Shown: positions 1 to 9,581 of the stretch, piece after piece
How positions within the stretch are numbered: the first letter of the stretch is position 1
Layout of the letters: each line of letters opens with the position of its first letter
From: Leishmania mexicana MHOM/GT/2001/U1103
Taxonomy: Eukaryota > Euglenozoa > Kinetoplastea > Trypanosomatida > Trypanosomatidae
Reading direction: 5' to 3'
Length of the DNA stretch: 64,000 nt
Assembly: GCF_000234665.1 (NCBI RefSeq)
Contig: NC_018336.1
Span: 909,069-973,068 of the forward strand
Notes under the pieces: model-generated
What the model was told of the DNA's origin: nothing
Database searches by the model: none
The model's input: the letters and a program-made list of their open reading frames with translations, nothing else
Position numbers and translations under genes: made by a program

Positions 1-3000
1 CTAATGCAGATGAAGACGTTTCTCCCGCAGGGTATGCTCGGGGCCCAAACCGCGTACTCCGACATTCAAGGCGCCAACGGTAAAGACTCGACTGTCTTCC
101 CCACCTCGGCGTTACATGGGCGGGGAGGAAGCGGCGTGTGGGAGAATGCGTGCGGCGACGATGGGCACGGTGAACCGGGTGACATGCTTGGCGGCGACGT
201 GTGCGCAGCCCAACACAGCGGCAAAGGCAGCGGTGTTGAACTGGGAAGTATACTCGACGCGGGTGAGACGGGTCAGCAGCGGCGTCGGAGCTGCGGCCAG
301 TCAGTGGCAGAGGTGGCACACCTCCGCCTGAATGATCGCGTGCTCCTCGAGGGGGTAAACCGCTTTCGTCGGTGCTACTGTAGCACCATCGTTTTCTGCA
401 TGCACTTGATGGAGTCTGAGATCAGCGTCAAGTTCTTGAACAAGAACTGCGTCTACTTCACCGAGGGTGTGCTGCCGTGCGTGCTGCGTTACGGCGGCGT
501 CGTTGAGCTGCAGCGGCCGGACTACATCGTCGTCAGCTTCGGCGCGCACAACAAGGTCGCGTTGCATCAGAACCGCGCCGCCACGTGCGCACTGGAGGTG
601 ATGAAGGTGCTGAACGCCACCACCCCGATCGGCCCACGCGTGGGGTGCATGATCGACGCAAGCGAGTACTATGTCGGCACCTGCGGCGCGGCGGACCGAA
701 ACGCGCTCGTCGCCTTCAGCAACAGCTTAGTCCCGAAGGCTGACCTCATTCGCGTGCTCAAGTCTGTGCAGACGCAGATCGTTCTCACGCAGCGACTCGC
801 CTCCACTCTGGAAAGCTCGATGCTCGTCATGCCGGTGGATTGCATGATACTGAACCCGATCAGCATGAAGGAGATCATCCTGTACGAGCTGCGGGGCCAC
901 ATCCGCATGCTGCCGTCGAAGGTGTCTGTGGTGATGGTGCGCCAGGTCATCCGTGGTGTGCGCATGGGCTTCACTCACATGCTCAAGGGTGACTATGGCA
1001 GGGCACTTGAGATACTGGAGCCATTCGAGACAACGGAGTTGCAGGCGGCCCGCCTCGGTTTCATGTGCCGGGTCTTTATCTCACGCCATATTAACCGCCC
1101 GTTCGTGCGGTCCGTCACACGCCTTACCTTTTCTGAGGCACACTTTGCAGGCTACAGCGAGGGCTGGTCCACGGAGTGGGGCGATTCGCACGAGAGCAGC
1201 ACCTCTTTCGGCGCTCACGGGCACAGAGGTGTTACTAAAGGCGCCGTAGAGACCGCGAATCCTCTAGCTGCCGGCGGCGGCATCGGCGGCAGCGCCTCCT
1301 CCTTCGCGTTGTCGCCCTTCAGCAGTGACCTCGACCCGGCGACGCTTCTGATGACGCCACCGACGCTGCGGTTGGTTGTCGGGGCTTCCTTGGACCTTCC
1401 CCTGTCTAACAAGGAGGGCGCCAAGCAGATTAATGAGAGCAGCATAACGGTGAGCGCCTCGTCGGCCGCCACCCGCGCCAACGAAGGCTCTCTGAACATG
1501 AGCAGGAGCACCAGCGCCGCCGGGGAGAAGCCTGAGCAGAATGAACTGGAAAGAGCGGCTGCGAGACGTGCCGTGGCGGATGAGGACGAGACAGCGCTCT
1601 TTGAGATATTCGTAGAGAACCAGCCCGACGACGATGACGACGTGGATGACGGAGAAGCTGAGGTGGGCGGGAGGGGCAGCAGGGTTGGCAGCAGCGCGTG
1701 TTACAGCGCTCGCAGGAAGGTGGCAAACAGCGGCAGCTTCGGCGGCGGAGAGGTGGCGGTGGGGCATTGCACCGCAGCAGCTATGTGCGCAGGCGAGGCG
1801 ATGCGCTGTCCTCACAAAAGTGAGCTGCCCCTCGTCTTCAACGACTACGAGGGCAACACGTGGCGCCGCTCCTACGACATACTAGGTACCGGCGCCTTCG
1901 CCACCGTGTACCGCGGCCTATCCGTATCTGGCAACCTTGTCGCGCTCAAGTGCTTCCAACTTGGCGCGCGAAACATCGAAGTGCACGCAGTCGTCGATGA
2001 AGTGCGCCTGTTCGCAAACCTGCACCACGAAAACGTTGTGCAGTACCTCAGCTTGTACGTGTCGGAGTCGTACGTGATCGAGATTATGGAGTTTGTGCCG
2101 GGTGGCTCCCTCGATACACTGCTGAAGAGCTTTGGTTCTCTTCAGCCAGAGTCAGTGCGACGCTACCTGCGAGATATCGCGCGTGGTTTGAGTTATCTGC
2201 ACACGGCAAACATAGTGCACTGCGACATCAAGCCACACAACGTCCTCCTCGCCATGGATGGACAGTGCAAGCTGAGCGACTTCGGCTCCGCCATTGCACG
2301 GGCGACCTCGTCCGTAGGCAGCATTGACAACGTTCTTGAGATGCGCGGCACACCGGGCTATATGGCGCCAGAGGTGGCGCGCGGTGACGTGCCGACCATG
2401 AAGAGTGACGTGTACTCGCTAGGAATCACCATTTTAGAGCTTCTCACTGGGAAGCTGCCTTGGGACTACACCGATGCTTTCACCCCGAAGGTGTTAGGGA
2501 AGCGGACGCAATCCAAGAGCGCCTCCGAGCATCGCGCGTCGCAGTTGCAGGCGTGCCCCGCGGCGGGAGCGCGGGACACAAGAGTAGCGGACAGCGCCGT
2601 CGCACAGGCGGGGACCAATCTGTCGACAAAGGCGTTGAACGCGGGGATCGCAGCTACCCGGGGGCCCTCGGGTGGACCCATCACGGATAGCCGCCTATAT
2701 ACCGCGACGATGCTGTCGAACTCAAGCTACGCAGGCCCGGCCACGTGTACGGGCGAGACGGTGTGCGGGTCTGGCAGTGGTCTGCTCTCTGTGGAAAATG
2801 AGAGCGGTGAGGCGGAGCATAGCTTCAGAAGTTTGGAGTTTAGCGGCAGCGGCGCAGGGCTCGCCGGAGTGAGCTCTGACTTGCCTCAACGCGCACTGGT
2901 AAGCACACCGGAAGAGAGGGCCTCTGCTACTGTTACTTCCCTGAGAGCCACCGCCGCGTCTCTCGCGACGGTCGCCGCGGTGAAGGGCGCAGCAGCCGAA

Positions 3001-3375
3001 GCATGCGATGAGGACGGCTCCGCTATGCCTCTCGGTGGTGCCCTAAAGCATTTCCTTGAGATCAGTCCGAGTCGGCAGTTGCATCACAGCATCGCTCACA
3101 GCCCCTCCTCTACCTCTCGGCGCTCTTCCAGTGCGATCTTATCTTCGTTCTACCAGACTCCGCACTCCGCTGTGTCGCTGCACCGCCGACCCATCGAACA
3201 GGTGCTTCGAAGTTCCACCCAGCTTGTTGTGTACATTGGACGTGGGCTGGTGGTGCCGCGTATCCCCGATACGCTGGATGAGGACGTGATAAACTTCCTG
3301 GAGCTGTGCCTGAGGCCTGATCCGGCAGAGCGTGCCACCATGTCGGAGCTGATGCTGCACCCATGGTTGATGTAA
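1..3375 (+). CDS. Protein kinase with degenerate cyclase-like N-terminal region (5' end at window edge)
   Basis: A serine/threonine kinase domain of MAPKKK-like type occupies the C-terminal half. Numbering from the ATG at position 4: glycine loop G628-T-G-A-F-A-T-V635, VALK lysine K649, catalytic loop H739-C-D741-I-K-P-H-N746, DFG aspartate D759, and APE at 788-790. HCD replaces the usual HRD, so this is a non-RD kinase. A Ser/Ala/Thr-rich insert of about 250 residues (roughly 825-1075) splits the C-lobe before the final RPDPAERATMSELMLHPWL motif. Residues about 105-290 resemble a degenerate class III nucleotidyl cyclase fold, including VGCMIDASEYYVGTCG, without evident metal-binding aspartates. 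That cyclase assignment is inference; the kinase call is firm. The codon before the first ATG is open (CTA), so the true start may lie outside the window. The middle part (about 400-600) is low complexity with an acidic DDDDDVDD run. Confidence 0.88.
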   Translation, partial: LMQMKTFLPQGMLGAQTAYSDIQGANGKDSTVFPTSALHGRGGSGVWENACGDDGHGEPGDMLGGDVCAAQHSGKGSGVELGSILDAGETGQQRRRSCGQSVAEVAHLRLNDRVLLEGVNRFRRCYCSTIVFCMHLMESEISVKFLNKNCVYFTEGVLPCVLRYGGVVELQRPDYIVVSFGAHNKVALHQNRAATCALEVMKVLNATTPIGPRVGCMIDASEYYVGTCGAADRNALVAFSNSLVPKADLIRVLKSVQTQIVLTQRLASTLESSMLVMPVDCMILNPISMKEIILYELRGHIRMLPSKVSVVMVRQVIRGVRMGFTHMLKGDYGRALEILEPFETTELQAARLGFMCRVFISRHINRPFVRSVTRLTFSEAHFAGYSEGWSTEWGDSHESSTSFGAHGHRGVTKGAVETANPLAAGGGIGGSASSFALSPFSSDLDPATLLMTPPTLRLVVGASLDLPLSNKEGAKQINESSITVSASSAATRANEGSLNMSRSTSAAGEKPEQNELERAAARRAVADEDETALFEIFVENQPDDDDDVDDGEAEVGGRGSRVGSSACYSARRKVANSGSFGGGEVAVGHCTAAAMCAGEAMRCPHKSELPLVFNDYEGNTWRRSYDILGTGAFATVYRGLSVSGNLVALKCFQLGARNIEVHAVVDEVRLFANLHHENVVQYLSLYVSESYVIEIMEFVPGGSLDTLLKSFGSLQPESVRRYLRDIARGLSYLHTANIVHCDIKPHNVLLAMDGQCKLSDFGSAIARATSSVGSIDNVLEMRGTPGYMAPEVARGDVPTMKSDVYSLGITILELLTGKLPWDYTDAFTPKVLGKRTQSKSASEHRASQLQACPAAGARDTRVADSAVAQAGTNLSTKALNAGIAATRGPSGGPITDSRLYTATMLSNSSYAGPATCTGETVCGSGSGLLSVENESGEAEHSFRSLEFSGSGAGLAGVSSDLPQRALVSTPEERASATVTSLRATAASLATVAAVKGAAAEACDEDGSAMPLGGALKHFLEISPSRQLHHSIAHSPSSTSRRSSSAILSSFYQTPHSAVSLHRRPIEQVLRSSTQLVVYIGRGLVVPRIPDTLDEDVINFLELCLRPDPAERATMSELMLHPWLM

Positions 3376-3870
3376 AGAGCACGAGAGAGAAGAGGAGGGT
3401 TTGAGGCTAGGACAAGCCGGGTAGGCAAGGTGTGCGCAGGCGGTGTGTGCCTGCATGGCTCGCATGCTTTTTGTGGCAGCCTCACTTGACGTGCTCTCTC
3501 TCCCCTGTTGCACCCCCCCAATGAGCGCTTACCGGACCGCGTGCAGGCATGTCCACATCCTTCCGCACATGCCTGCACGCGCGCGCTCCTTCGTTTTTCT
3601 TTTCTGTTTTTCCCCCTTTTTTCTTCTGCTGTTGCGTTTCCGTGACGGGGTCGATCGCTCCTTTGCCGGCGTCTTCCGTCACTTGGGTGACCTTCGCTGG
3701 CGTGCCCCGTACACACCGCAACGGACGCGTTTCCGTTTCCGTTTTTTTTTTTTAAAACGAACGCCGCTTCTTTTTCGAGCAATGCGTTACATGGGGGAGG
3801 GGAGGGGGCTTGTGTGTGTGTGTGTGTGTATCTACAGCTGTAGGCACGTATGTATACAAACGTATATATG

Positions 3871-3910
<40 letters not shown>

Positions 3911-4299
3911 TACATGTGCGTGTGTGTGCCGAAGGTGGTGCCCCACCACCCTCATCCTCCTCCTCCCCTTTTTTCCTTTTCGCTTGCGTGTGCCGCTCAG
4001 ACAGGCTCCGGTGCCCCAAACAGGTCTCTCGTTGTCCGGCTCCCCTTCTCGTATCCCACGAGAAATTTTTTTGTTTGATATTTTGTATTCCTTCGTTTTG
4101 CTGTTATTGTACCCTGCCTCCTCGTCGTTGTATCCCAGAGCGCGGCGTCACGGTTGGCAGGCTTGCCAAGCAACGGGCAATGTCAGGGGCGCCGACGCCA
4201 ACTGCATAGATCACGAACCCGGCTACTGCTCTCGGATGCCAGGACGAAATACCTCGAAACCGCAATACGCGATGCGACACGCTGAGCCAAGAGGTGCAT
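3376..4299 (+). other. Noncoding: kinase 3'UTR and intergenic sequence with TG/CA microsatellite
   Basis: No convincing gene. The stretch is pyrimidine-rich, with T runs near 3600-3625 and 3744-3753. A (TG)n block at 3811-3829 and a (CA)n block at 3874-3906 bracket a 40-nt TA-rich spacer. Open frames here encode only homopolymeric or CA-repeat peptides (VCVCVC, THTHTH) and are not credible genes. Confidence 0.75.
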
Positions 4300-5672
4300 G
4301 GTGGCGGCGGCCTCACACCAGAAGAGCAAGGATAATGAGCTGACAAGACGACAGGAGGGCTCTCCTCGGCCGGCCCCACACGGGCACCTGTCCGCACTTT
4401 GGATTCCTGCAACGGCAGGTGATTCGTAGTGGCAGCATGGGGCGCAGATTGTGTAATACCTACTTCCCCGCTAGCGTTGTGGTAACCCGCCCACGCCAGA
4501 GCCTCCGCTCCCGGCCGCTTGTGCTGTAAGGGCCTCCGACCCGGCGTTGTGCCTGGTGTGCTACGCGGGATGTGCGGACCGCTCGACGCTCACATCACAA
4601 CCTGCCCCCCTCTGTGATCGTGCGTGTACTGAGCTGATTGCGCACATCTCCCTTGCGCTACATGCCCCTTCCCCATCGGCTGTCCATCGCTGCCCCCCCC
4701 CCTGTGCCCCCTCCCAAGGACCAGCTGTGGGCTCTTTGTGCGCCGGCCCATGCTTCTCCGTGGGCCCCTTCCGCTTGACACACCCAGTTCCGCCCAGGGG
4801 CGTGCGGGTTGAGGAGAGGGCGGAGTGCCCCTGGCGCCACAGGCTCATGGCATCGCTCGACCTCTCGCTGCGCGTGCGGGCAAGACTCCCCGACAGCGAC
4901 ACCGTGCTGCCGCAGACCCAGTCGTGCGAAAATGCGGGCACTGTGCGCAGGCGCTCTCAGGCTGAGCTGGCATGGTGCATCGCATCCAGGCGAGGCATGA
5001 AGAGGGGCGCAGAGCAGGAGTGCCCCACGCACAAGACGTGAAGCGATGCACACGAATGAGTTCCACTGTGCATGTGCGCGAAGCATGCAGCACCTCCTGC
5101 GTCTGGCCGGTGCGGGCTGATGGGGCGCAGGTGCCCGGGGCATGGCGAGAGCACCCTCGAGTTGCACCACGGGGGGCCCTCCCGGCCCCCACCGTGGGGA
5201 GCCTCCACACCATATTATGGGATGCTGCCGCATGAAGCGACCGAGAGGGCGAAGCATGGCACACAGGCAGGGGGGGCGCGGGGCCTCGGAGGGCCCTGGC
5301 CTGAGGCTGGCGGGCTTGGTCCCTGAGCTCATCTGGCATGCACCTGGGCCACCCCCCGTTGCCCGCACGGCAGGCGCCACCGCCTCGGCTCTAGACGACG
5401 ACCCTGGATGTCGCTCGCTTTGGATGAGTGCGTGCAGCCCACGCGGAGGCTCCGTGTGGAGCTGGTCGCGCCGCACGCAGGCAAGGAAGGGGCGAGGAAG
5501 GAGAGGGGGAGCCCGCTAGACGCACGGCTTCGATTCGACGGCAGACGGCTCGTCCTAGGCGACGAGGGATGCAGCCCGCCGCGCAGCAGGGGCTGGGCGC
5601 GCTGTGGCTGTGTAAGGAGCACGTTTTGTTGACTTGTTCACGGTAGAATGGACACGGTGAAAGCAGAAAAAG
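4300..5672 (+). repeat. Element A: SIDER/DIRE-like degenerate retroposon remnant
   Basis: This 1.4 kb GC-rich stretch lies between two genes. It lacks the polypyrimidine and microsatellite character of the neighbouring spacers and holds short overlapping frames on both strands but no gene-like one. Its 3' end (GTTCACGGTAGAATGGACAC, then an A-rich stretch, about 5636-5672) closely resembles the 3' end of the adjacent B1 element (GTTCTACCGTAGAATGAAAA near 6254). Both are followed by a GGTGAA motif and A-rich DNA. A shared terminus plus A-rich tail is what is expected of non-LTR-derived retroposons; Leishmania carries the SIDER and DIRE families descended from ingi/L1Tc elements. The family assignment is inference. 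The left border is approximate; it may begin anywhere between 4150 and 4350. Confidence 0.5.
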
Positions 5673-5692
5673 GCGCTCAAGCGCTGCTGTAT

Positions 5693-6285
5693 GCCGAGGA
5701 CGGGGAAGACACCCCTCCGTGCGTGGCACCGCAGGGTCCGGTGCACCCTCACTCTCCGTGGGGGAGCCATGCAGCCCCCCCCCTTCTATCCCTGCCGAAT
5801 GCCGAGCCACCACTTCCGGTGCCTGACACGGTCAAGCACCTGCGGTGTGGGGAGGTCAGAGCGGTGCATCGCTACGGACATGCCGGCGACCAGGTCGTGG
5901 CTTGGCGTTGCGTTGGAGCGACCTGCGGCAGCGAACACGTCTGTACCGCGCCCATGGCATGGCAACGTGCCAGTGCGGCTCGAGCTCATCCCACCCCGCC
6001 CTCACGCTGCCTGCAGAGGTGGAGGGGGGAGCCCGAGTGCCACCCCGAGGGGGATGCACTGAATGGCGAGCGGCATAGTTGGCGCGGCTGTGGGGCGACC
6101 TGCAGAGCGCGGGTGGGTGGGTGTAGTGTGAGGCAGGGACCGTGCACCGATGACTGCGTCGGTGCATTGCTGCACCGTGCGCGCCTGCGGCGGCTTGGCA
6201 CCACACGATGGGGGCTCTGTGGCAGGCCGGATAGAGCGGCGCCTTTTAACGGATGTTCTACCGTAGAATGAAAAGGGTGAAGGCA
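5693..6285 (+). repeat. Element B copy 1 (B1): SIDER-like retroposon, sense, upstream of GALE
   Basis: A ~590 bp element that recurs almost base for base at 8135-8744 (reverse orientation) and, 3'-truncated, at 24481-24991. It opens with CGAGGACGGGGAAGACACCC and closes with the quasi-palindrome TTCTACCGTAGAA, then an AGGGTGAA motif and A-rich DNA. B1 lacks a 2-bp AG found in the other copies near 6020, and has 9 C's in the homopolymer near 5775 where B2 has 12 and B3 has 8. The size, intergenic location, dispersal and A-rich 3' tail fit the Leishmania SIDER class, known for short retroposons that can affect mRNA stability. The exact subfamily was not verified. Confidence 0.75.
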
Positions 6286-6507
6286 CAAACGAATTGAGAC
6301 AAAGAAAGAAATCCCGAGGCGTCCGAACGCTGTGGCGGCTAAACACCGCAGGTGTGTGGTCGGTGGAGTCTCTGAGAGACTCCGCCACACCCGTTGGAGC
6401 ACTGGTGTTGCACTGAATGGGGCGACTAAAAGAATGCTGTCGTGTGTCTACTCTGTCTCTTGGTGTTCTTCGCCCTTCTCCTCGTTGGCGTGTGCGCGAT
6501 CTGCCAC

Positions 6508-6534
6508 TTGTCTCTCCTCGACCTCTCCCCCGAG
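6508..6534 (+). promoter_or_regulatory. Candidate spliced-leader acceptor for GALE
   Basis: A pyrimidine-rich run ends in AG at 6533-6534, 127 nt before the GALE ATG. It lies downstream of the in-frame ATG at 6434, which argues against that longer start. The site is predicted from sequence pattern only. Confidence 0.4.
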
Positions 6535-6661
6535 AGGGGAACAGAAGAGAGTGCAAGCAAGCAGCGCATCAAAAAAGAACAGCATCACGAAATTACAAGG
6601 ATTTGACACGCACACAAACACACACACATACACGCACGCACACACAAACACACAGCAACCA

Positions 6662-7837
6662 ATGAGGGTACTTGTTTGTGGTGGTGTGGGGTATATTGGT
6701 ACGCACTTTGTGCGCGAGCTGCTGCGTTGCAGCCCTCATGATGTGATCATTGCCGACAGCCTCGAGGCCACTCACGGCTCTGATGTGCACGTGGACACGG
6801 AGAAAAACTATGCGGCACGAAACCCTGGCGCAAACCTAGAAGAAGTGAAGAGGAGCGGCTACCGTTTCGCAAAGCTGGAGGTGGGCGACGTGCGCGATGT
6901 CGACTTTCTCGAGCACGTCTTCACCACACACGCCCCGATCGATGCCGTGGTGCACATGTGTGCGCACATTGTGGTGCCGGAGAGCGTGCGCGACCCGCTT
7001 CGATACTATGACAACAACGTCGTTGGAATGCTGCGCATCTTGCAGACTATGCTCAAGTACAGGTGCGACAAGCTCATTCTCTCCAGCACGGCCGCTCTCT
7101 TCGGCAACCCTTACGCTCGCATTAAGGCTGGCTCGACCGATGAGCCGGACCCGATGAAGCCTATCCTGTCCAACGCCAAGTGCATGCCGGAGAGTCCGTA
7201 TGGCACGACCAAGCTGGTGGACGAGTACATGCTGAAGGACTGCGCTGCCGCCTACGGCATCAAGAGCGTGTGCCTGCGCTACTTCAATGCGTGCGGCGCC
7301 GACGCCGAGGGCGACATCGGCGAGACCCACGAGCCCGAGTCGCACCTAATCCCGCTCATCCTACGCGTGCCGCTGGCGGACAAGATCAACGCCTACAACG
7401 CCGTGCACCATCCGGACCGCCAAAAGGTGAACGACTACATCTCTATCTTCGGGACCGACTACCCAACTCCGGACGGCACGTGCATTCGTGATTACGTGCA
7501 CGTGAAGGATCTGTCCTCAGCCCACGTGCGGGCGCTGGACTACCTCGCTAAGCTGACCCCCGACGACAAGGACAACTTCTTTTCCACGTTCAACCTTGGC
7601 ACGTCGAAGGGTTACTCAGTGCGCGAGGTCATCGAGGCGGCGCGGCGCGTAACGGGACACCCAATTCCGGAGAGGGAGGAGAAGCGCCGCGACGGCGACC
7701 CGCCGGTGCTCGTGGCGTCCGGCGAGGAGGCGGCGGCAGCACTTGGGTGGACTGTGGAGTACGACTCGATCGACAAGATTATCGAGTCCGCGTGGCTGTT
7801 CCACAGTAAGCACCCTGTCGGCTACGAGTCCCACTAA
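6662..7837 (+). CDS. GALE: UDP-glucose 4-epimerase
   Basis: This short-chain dehydrogenase/reductase interconverts UDP-glucose and UDP-galactose with bound NAD+. In trypanosomatids it supplies UDP-galactose for galactose-containing surface glycans. The 391-residue protein starts MRVLVCGGVGYIGTHF with the Rossmann GxxGxxG motif. Catalytic residues are visible: S142-T143 in LSSTAALFGNP, and Y180-G-T-T-K184. Downstream CLRYFNACGAD and CIRDYVHVKDLSSAHV are epimerase signatures. The reading frame continues upstream to 6332, but that extension begins with GTG and encodes a CA-repeat peptide; the ATG at 6662 sits exactly at the fold start. The C-terminus (ESH) is not a canonical SKL-type glycosomal signal. 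The gene lies between inverted B elements, B1 upstream and B2 downstream, so its 3'UTR probably contains antisense B2 sequence. Confidence 0.96.
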   Translation: MRVLVCGGVGYIGTHFVRELLRCSPHDVIIADSLEATHGSDVHVDTEKNYAARNPGANLEEVKRSGYRFAKLEVGDVRDVDFLEHVFTTHAPIDAVVHMCAHIVVPESVRDPLRYYDNNVVGMLRILQTMLKYRCDKLILSSTAALFGNPYARIKAGSTDEPDPMKPILSNAKCMPESPYGTTKLVDEYMLKDCAAAYGIKSVCLRYFNACGADAEGDIGETHEPESHLIPLILRVPLADKINAYNAVHHPDRQKVNDYISIFGTDYPTPDGTCIRDYVHVKDLSSAHVRALDYLAKLTPDDKDNFFSTFNLGTSKGYSVREVIEAARRVTGHPIPEREEKRRDGDPPVLVASGEEAAAALGWTVEYDSIDKIIESAWLFHSKHPVGYESH

Positions 7838-8134
7838 GCTGCACGAAACGCTGCACCCACGCCTGCTGGACTCCAAAGGCATGCCAATGCAACAGGGAGG
7901 ACTAGCACGTCTGCACGAGCGCTCACATGTACCCACCAATCGCTTCGCTCCGCCTCGTGGGCGCTGAAGCTGTATTGCCGACCGCTCTCTTTCTCAGATG
8001 TGTGTCCGTATTTTGCCTCCGTTGATGCCCTCTCGCGGGCTGTCTCTTCGCACTCGCTCTTCCGTGCATGTGCAAGCATCGGTGCGTTGCGTGTCCACGG
8101 ATGCGCATCCGCTGCGCAGCTCGCAGAGGTATAA

Positions 8135-8744
8135 AATTTTTTTCGTTTCGATTTCACCCTGTTCATTCTACGGTAGAACATCCGTTAAAAGGCGCCGCTC
8201 TATCCGGCCTGCCACAGAGCCCCCATCGTGTGGTGCCAAGCCGCCGCAGGCGCGCACGGTGCAGCAATGCACCGACGCAGTCATCGGTGCACGGTCCCTG
8301 CCTCACACTACACCCACCCACCCGCGCTCTGCAGGTCGCCCCACAGCCGCGCCAACTATGCCGCTCGCCATTCAGTGCATCCCCCTCGGGGTGGCACTCG
8401 GGCTCCCCCCTCTCCACCTCTGCAGGCAGCGTGAGGGCGGGGTGGGATGAGCTCGAGCCGCACTGGCACGTTGCCATGCCATGGGCGCGGTACAGACGTG
8501 TTCGCTGCCGCAGGTCGCTCCAACGCAACGCCAAGCCACGACCTGGTCGCCGGCATGTCCGTAGCGATGCACCGCTCTGACCTCCCCACACCGCAGGTGC
8601 TTGACCGTGTCAGGCACCGGAAGTGGTGGCTCGGCATTCGGCAGGGATAGAAGGGGGGGGGGGGCTGCATGGCTCCCCCACGGAGAGTGAGGGTGCACCG
8701 GACCCTGCGGTGCCACGCACGGAGGGGTGTCTTCCCCGTCCTCG
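8135..8744 (-). repeat. Element B copy 2 (B2): SIDER-like retroposon, antisense, downstream of GALE
   Basis: The reverse complement of this stretch matches B1 (5693-6285) over essentially its whole length, including the terminal TTCTACCGTAGAA motif and the GGATAGAGCGGCGCC stretch just inside it. The A-rich tail appears on the + strand as the T-run at 8135-8150. It begins about 300 nt after the GALE stop, so it probably lies in the GALE 3'UTR or just beyond. Antisense orientation is notable because Leishmania SIDER2 elements are best known from sense copies in 3'UTRs. With B1 it forms an inverted repeat whose arms are separated by about 1.85 kb. Confidence 0.75.
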
Positions 8745-9544
8745 ATGGAGGAGAAAACTAGGGGAGTGAAGCAGGTGGAGGACATGAAGCTGCTCTGTCC
8801 CACACGAATGTACGTATGCAACTTAGTGAATCGAAACTGAACGGTGGTGTGACTATGTTTTCGTGATTGGCTTTTTTAAATCTTTCATTGACAATGACAG
8901 AGGAAGTTGTAGTAAAAGCGAAGGGGCAGATGACTCAGAGGGCGTGCCGAAATCGTGTGCTCGAGTGCCTCCACGGCACACCGCGCCAGTGTGACCCATC
9001 GCACATCACCATCTCCCCGTGCGCACCTTTGTCTCTCTTGCTCACGACGTTGCCCTCGATCTTCCATCCATTCATGTCGTCCTCTTCTTCGTATTCCATG
9101 CCGCCTCCATCGAAAGTCCTTGCAGGTTTTGCACAGAATCCTCTTTTACTGTTCGCCGTGCGCTGTTTTTATTCTTGTTGAGATTTCTGTGTACCTGCGC
9201 GAATGTGCGTGTCCGTCTTGTGTACATCGGGCACACATGTTTGGAGTACTCTCGGCTTCTCTATCTCGTGTTCCCCCTTCTGTGTGTTCCTGAGTTATGA
9301 ATGATGGCGCAAGTCCGGCGTTGTGCGCCAGCTTTCTTCTTCCTGCCGTTTTGTATTTTTTTTTCTTTCTTTCTAACGCGCTCTTGGTCCTCTTCCTCGG
9401 CGTGCGTGGGAGGGGGACCCTCTGGAAAAGAGCGGCAGTGGGGTGGTGGTGGTGGCGGGGGACGCCCATCACCCCCTCTTCTTCCTCGCGGCATTCTTTG
9501 TCCATCTTCTTCCCCCTTTTTCCACCCACCCACCCACACACACC

Positions 9545-9581
<37 letters not shown>

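Noticed and set aside
4658..5476. 272-codon - strand frame inside element A
   Set aside because: Several overlapping frames on both strands exist in this GC-rich repeat. None shows reverse transcriptase, RNase H or endonuclease motifs that I can recognise.
6332..6661. N-terminal extension of GALE
   Set aside because: Starts with GTG, overlaps a probable splice acceptor and encodes a CA-repeat peptide; the enzyme fold starts at 6662.
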